From positions 1 through 9,009 of the forward strand of contig CAUDVX010000059.1 in the NCBI GenBank assembly GCA_958452935.1: a stretch of DNA of 9,009 bases, written 5' to 3'. This document shows positions 6,392-9,009 of the stretch, piece by piece (the first letter of the stretch is position 1; every line of letters begins with the position of its first letter). The notes under the pieces were generated by a model. The model worked only from the letters and a program-made list of their open reading frames with translations, did not search any database and was not told the DNA's origin. The DNA is from an uncultured Collinsella sp. (lineage in GTDB: Bacteria; Actinomycetota; Coriobacteriia; Coriobacteriales; Coriobacteriaceae). The position numbers and the translations under genes were made by a program.

Positions 6392-6400
6392 GAGGTTGCC

Positions 6401-7780
6401 ATGAACACCGAGGAAATTGCGCGCATCGTCGGCGATCAGCGCACCTACTTTAAGACGCACGCTACGTTTGATGTCGATGCTCGACGTCGCGCGCTCGTGA
6501 GTTTACGCGATACGGTACGGGCGCACGAGGCCGATATTGCCCATGCGCTCAAGACCGATTTGGGAAAGTCACATGACGAGGCGTATATGTGCGAGATCGG
6601 CACGTCGCTTTCCGAGATTCGTCATCAGATTGCGCATGTGGCTCGATGGAGTCGTCCGCGCCTGCGTCCGTGTGACCTCGCTAACGCCGTGAGCGTGTGC
6701 AAAACGCAAGCCGTGCCCTATGGCGTCACGCTCATCATGGCGCCCTGGAACTATCCGTTTTTGCTGACGCTCGAGCCGCTCGCTGGCGCCCTTGCCGCAG
6801 GCAATACCGTGGTTATCAAGCCGAGTGCCTATGCTCCGGCATCGAGCGCGGTGCTCAGGCAGATTTGTGAAGAGGCATTTGATCCGTGCCTGGCGACGGT
6901 TGTCGAGGGCGGACGCGCCGAGAATGAGGCGCTGCTCGATGAATGCTGGGACAAAATTTTCTTTACCGGTAGCGTTCCGGTCGGCAAGCTCGTCATGGAG
7001 CGCGCGAGCAAAAACCTCACGCCCGTGACGCTTGAGCTGGGCGGCAAGAGCCCCTGCATCGTGGATGCGACGGCAAACTTGAAGGTCGCGGCACGCCGCA
7101 TCGCATTTGGTAAATGGCTCAACGTGGGCCAGACCTGTGTAGCGCCCGACTATCTGCTGATCGATACGCGCGTGCACGATGAGCTGTTGGGCCTCATCAA
7201 GGAGGAGGTCCGCCGCATGTTTGGCGAGCATCCGCTCGACAACGAGGACTACGGTCATATTGTCAATGCCAAGCATTTTGCGCGCGCACGCGGGCTGATC
7301 GACCCCGATAAGGTTGTGCTGGGAGGCACGGCGCGCGAGTCGTCGCTCAAGATTGAGCCGACGATCCTAGACGGCGTGACCCCCGATGACGCCGTGATGC
7401 AGGAGGAGATTTTCGGCCCTATCTTGCCGGTGCTGACGTTTGAGAGTCTAGACGAGGCCGAGACGTTTATTACGGATCGTCCGACGCCGCTGGCCCTGTA
7501 TATCTTTAGCCAGGACCGCGAGGTTCAGCAGCGCTTTGTGCACTACGTGCCCTTTGGCGGTGGCTGCGTCAACGACACCATCATGCATTTGGCTACGAGC
7601 CATATGGGCTTTGGCGGCATGGGCGCGAGCGGCATGGGACAGTACCATGGCCGCGAGAGCTTCGATACGTTTAGCCACAAGAAGAGCATCGTGAACAAGG
7701 CAACGTGGCTGGACGTGCCGTTTCGGTATGCGCCCTACGCAAGCTGGAAGCACAAATTCGTGCGCATGTTTGTGCATTAG
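6401..7780 (+). CDS. NAD(P)-dependent aldehyde dehydrogenase, class-3-like
   Basis: This enzyme oxidises aldehydes to carboxylic acids. The 459-aa length and the lack of a long N-terminal extension fit the class 3/YwdH-like group. Visible motifs in order are APWNYPF with Asn117, VVIKPSAYAP with Lys140, FFTGSVPVG (187-195), LELGGKSP with the general-base Glu212, and NVGQTC with the nucleophile Cys246. MQEEIFGPILPV and a C-terminal tail (WLDVPFRYAPY) that in this group often contacts membranes or partner subunits follow. The ribosome binding site AGGAGG overlaps the stop codon of the alcohol dehydrogenase (TAGGAGG at 6389-6395), so the two genes are probably translationally coupled. Together they would interconvert alcohol, aldehyde and acid. 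The physiological aldehyde cannot be told from sequence. Confidence 0.95.
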   Translation: MNTEEIARIVGDQRTYFKTHATFDVDARRRALVSLRDTVRAHEADIAHALKTDLGKSHDEAYMCEIGTSLSEIRHQIAHVARWSRPRLRPCDLANAVSVCKTQAVPYGVTLIMAPWNYPFLLTLEPLAGALAAGNTVVIKPSAYAPASSAVLRQICEEAFDPCLATVVEGGRAENEALLDECWDKIFFTGSVPVGKLVMERASKNLTPVTLELGGKSPCIVDATANLKVAARRIAFGKWLNVGQTCVAPDYLLIDTRVHDELLGLIKEEVRRMFGEHPLDNEDYGHIVNAKHFARARGLIDPDKVVLGGTARESSLKIEPTILDGVTPDDAVMQEEIFGPILPVLTFESLDEAETFITDRPTPLALYIFSQDREVQQRFVHYVPFGGGCVNDTIMHLATSHMGFGGMGASGMGQYHGRESFDTFSHKKSIVNKATWLDVPFRYAPYASWKHKFVRMFVH

Positions 7781-7781
7781 G

Positions 7782-7825
7782 AAATGGCAGGAAATACGAA
7801 CAAGTGTTCCTATTACCTGTCATTT
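7782..7825 (+). terminator. Stem-loop directly after the aldehyde dehydrogenase gene, possible terminator
   Basis: AAATGGCAGG at 7782-7791 pairs with CCTGTCATTT at 7816-7825 with a single G-U wobble, starting one base after the stop codon. GAAC (7798-7801) and GTTC (7806-7809) can form an inner stem. Only a three-base T run ends it, so it may protect the 3' end of the mRNA rather than stop transcription efficiently. Confidence 0.35.
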
Positions 7826-7857
7826 ACGTTAGACTACTGCTATGGGGTACGGATGGG

Positions 7858-7882
7858 CCAACTCCCTTTAGAAGGGAATTGG
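7858..7882 (+). promoter_or_regulatory. Hairpin that buries the ribosome binding site of the small membrane peptide
   Basis: CCAA (7858-7861), TCCCTT (7863-7868), TAG loop, AAGGGA (7872-7877), TTGG (7879-7882) form a stem of 6 plus 4 bp with one C-A mismatch and a 3-nt loop. The AAGGGA arm is the Shine-Dalgarno sequence, and the stem ends one base before ATG 7884. Such self-sequestration is common in type I toxin mRNAs. TATGGG with an upstream TG (7838-7846) is a weak extended -10 candidate. Confidence 0.6.
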
Positions 7883-7883
7883 T

Positions 7884-7967
7884 ATGAACGTAAGCGATGT
7901 TATTTCGTTACTGGCGTTGTTAATCGCGGCTATCGAACTCGGCCTGTTTATCGGCCGAATGAAATAG
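7884..7967 (+). CDS. 27-aa single-span membrane peptide, possible holin-like/type I toxin
   Basis: The ORF encodes MNVSDVISLLALLIAAIELG followed by LFIGRMK. It has a short polar start, one hydrophobic segment of about 18 residues (6-23) with a Glu in the middle, and a basic end (RMK). This matches the general pattern of small hydrophobic type I toxins and holin-like peptides (short N-terminus, SD/SDV, one membrane span, positive tail). AAGGGA lies six bases before the ATG but is held in a hairpin. Several RNA hairpins follow directly, where an antisense RNA or terminator would sit. Toxicity is inferred only from this pattern. It might instead be a chance ORF or a small accessory membrane protein. 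Confidence 0.5.
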   Translation: MNVSDVISLLALLIAAIELGLFIGRMK

Positions 7968-8112
7968 CCGCCCCCGCGTAAGCGAAGACGGCCACTTCTC
8001 ACGATGAAAACGTGTATCGGAGTTGGCAAGACCCGCTGCAACGGGTGCCATCCGTACTCCTATCTTATCTGCAAGCGCTCTGTCTCGCAAGCGTTGCGAG
8101 ACAGAGCGCTTG
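7967..8112. ncRNA. Candidate structured or antisense RNA region with three hairpins
   Basis: Three stems follow each other. The first is GCCG(7967-7970)...CGC-GTAA-GCG...CGGC(7989-7992) with a GNRA tetraloop. The second is GGAGT-TGGCA (8019-8028) pairing with TGCCA (8046-8050) and ACTCC (8056-8060), with CCCG/CGGG (8032-8035/8042-8045) inside. The third is a perfect 19-bp stem at 8072-8112. No convincing ORF covers the region. I cannot tell strand or find a clear antisense promoter, so this is a structural candidate only. Confidence 0.35.
8072..8112. terminator. Perfect 19-bp inverted repeat with 3-nt loop
   Basis: CAAGCGCTCTGTCTCGCAA at 8072-8090 is matched exactly by its reverse complement at 8094-8112 around GCG. 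The stem is strong enough to act as a terminator, but no T run follows on either strand, so a processing site or an RNA-stability element is equally possible. It ends 94 bp before the HIRAN gene. Confidence 0.5.
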
Positions 8113-8206
8113 AAAGACGCAGGCAGGATGAATTTGTGTCCGCGCGAGTTCGTAGACTTCTCTGTAAGGTTAAACGCCGGGTATTCCGGCTGTTAGAGGA
8201 GTTGCC

Positions 8207-8533
8207 ATGTACGAGCCTTCACGTGTTCTTTTGTCGTTTCATATTGCAGGATTTCAATATGCCGACGGCGCTTTGGTCCTAGGCGATCTTAAAGCGGGCG
8301 ATAAACTGACGCTGTGCGCCGAGCGCGATAATCCCCATGACCCCGAGGCGGTTGCAATCTACTATGGCAAGACCAAACTTGGCTATGTTCCGGGAAACGA
8401 GGCCGGCCCGCTGTCCTTGATGATGTATTACGGCCATGAGGGCGTATTTGAGGCCCGCGTGCAACAGGTCGCTCCCGAGCGCAGCCCGTGGCATCAGGTG
8501 CGCGTTGGCCTCTACGTGGTGGACGCTCGCTAA
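8207..8533 (+). CDS. Stand-alone HIRAN-domain protein
   Basis: The 108-aa protein is almost entirely one HIRAN domain: FHIAGFQYADGALVLGDLKAG, LTLCAERDNPHDPEAVAIYY and KLGYVPGNEAGPL are the family's three main motifs. In larger proteins (HLTF/Rad5) HIRAN binds 3' ends of single-stranded DNA at stalled forks. Single-domain bacterial versions are mostly uncharacterised, so DNA binding or repair is inferred. AGAGGAG lies five bases before ATG 8207. A GCCGG-CCGGC hairpin (8176-8190) is in the leader. An 18-bp gap separates it from the next small gene, suggesting one transcript. Confidence 0.88.
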   Translation: MYEPSRVLLSFHIAGFQYADGALVLGDLKAGDKLTLCAERDNPHDPEAVAIYYGKTKLGYVPGNEAGPLSLMMYYGHEGVFEARVQQVAPERSPWHQVRVGLYVVDAR

Positions 8534-8551
8534 TCGGCAAGGGAGGCGGCC

Positions 8552-8731
8552 ATGTTTGATGGCGATGATCTGTTCGATCTGACAGACGATCCGTTTGAGT
8601 GGGATATGCTACTCGATGACGATGAGTTGGAGCAGGATCGTAAGAAGCGCCAGGACAAGAACGCCCGGGGTGACGCTTCGAAAAAGCAAGACAAACGCCG
8701 CCGCGGACTGTTCGGCGGGCTCTTTGGATAA
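8552..8731 (+). CDS. 59-aa highly charged small protein of unknown function
   Basis: I do not recognise this protein. The first half is very acidic (MFDGDDLFDLTDDPFEWDML, then LDDDELEQD). The second half is basic (RKKRQDK...KKQDKRRR) and ends in GLFGGLFG. Such charge separation suggests a disordered linker, or an adaptor that binds nucleic acid or a basic partner. GGGAGG lies five bases before the ATG, and the gene is 18 bp after the HIRAN gene, so it is probably translated and co-transcribed with it. The good ribosome binding site and normal codon use argue against a chance ORF. Confidence 0.7.
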   Translation: MFDGDDLFDLTDDPFEWDMLLDDDELEQDRKKRQDKNARGDASKKQDKRRRGLFGGLFG

Positions 8732-8797
8732 CCGCCGCATCACTGCGTCTGTATACTTAGCACGAGTTGAACACGTTGCGAAATGAGGACACAGACG

Positions 8798-9009
8798 ATG
8801 ATGTGGTTTACCGCCGACTTGCACCTGGGCGATACGAATATCTTGCACGACATGGACCGACCGTTTGGCTCGGCCGAGGAGATGAACCGCAAGGTCATCG
8901 ATGCCATCAATGAGTGCGTGGCTGCGGATGACCGTCTCTACATCCTGGGAGACTTTACCTATCGTTTGCCCCTGGCGGAGGCGGTGCGCCTGCGCGAGCG
9001 TATCGAATG
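8798..9009 (+). CDS. Calcineurin-like metallophosphoesterase (5' part only)
   Basis: The first 70 codons are visible; the gene continues past the window. MMWFTADLHLGDTNILHDMD has the Asp7-x-His9 metal motif, and LYILGDFT gives the second GD motif (Asp52). RPF at 21-23 matches small phosphoesterases of the MWFTSDTHFGH...NRPF type. The later GNHE and GHTH motifs are outside the window. The substrate is unknown; relatives act on phosphodiesters. TGAGGA lies upstream and favours ATG 8798 over ATG 8801. It follows the 59-aa gene by 66 bp. TATACT at 8752-8757 is a possible -10, so it may have its own promoter. Confidence 0.88.
   Translation, partial: MMWFTADLHLGDTNILHDMDRPFGSAEEMNRKVIDAINECVAADDRLYILGDFTYRLPLAEAVRLRERIE

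Noticed and set aside
8004..8282. A 92-codon Cys/Arg-rich ORF starting MKTCIGVGKTRCNGC
   Set aside because: It runs through two strong hairpins and into the HIRAN gene in another frame, and has no ribosome binding site.

Overview
The window looks like chromosomal DNA of an anaerobic, moderately high-GC actinobacterium of the Coriobacteriia, most likely Collinsella or a close relative. This is inferred from gene content (deoxyxylulose-independent vitamin B6 genes with a divergent MocR regulator, a reverse rubrerythrin, an iron alcohol dehydrogenase), codon use and overall style. No rRNA or other marker gene is present to prove it.

Region 1 (1-2692) is a vitamin B6 locus. pdxS and the start of pdxT run leftward as an operon. 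A MocR/PdxR-type regulator, a GntR helix-turn-helix fused to an aminotransferase-like PLP domain, runs rightward. Their shared intergenic region contains repeated AATGAC and AAGGTCAG words that may be regulator sites.

Region 2 (2681-4221) is the most unusual part. Two directly oriented, gap-free copies of a 121-bp element with inverted-repeat ends flank one gene for a 375-aa protein with a C-terminal PD-(D/E)XK nuclease-like domain. The left end of each copy starts CTAAGTGAGTAG, which holds stop codons in all three frames. It supplies the actual stop codon both of the upstream regulator gene and of the nuclease-like gene. The arrangement looks like a mobile or repeat-associated cassette.

Region 3 (4291-5170) holds a leftward reverse rubrerythrin gene with a good terminator, a structured leader and a recognisable promoter. 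An AT-rich divergent promoter region follows.

Region 4 (5171-7780) is a rightward two-gene operon for alcohol/aldehyde metabolism: an iron-containing alcohol dehydrogenase and a class-3-like aldehyde dehydrogenase. The alcohol dehydrogenase is interrupted by an in-frame TAG just before its metal-binding domain.

Region 5 (7781-8206) has no conventional gene but is rich in RNA structure. A 27-codon membrane-peptide ORF has its Shine-Dalgarno sequence buried in a hairpin, and three hairpins follow, the last a perfect 19-bp stem. The layout resembles a type I toxin locus, but function is unproven.

Region 6 (8207-9009) holds a stand-alone HIRAN-domain protein, a 59-aa charged small protein, and the start of a metallophosphoesterase gene that runs off the window.
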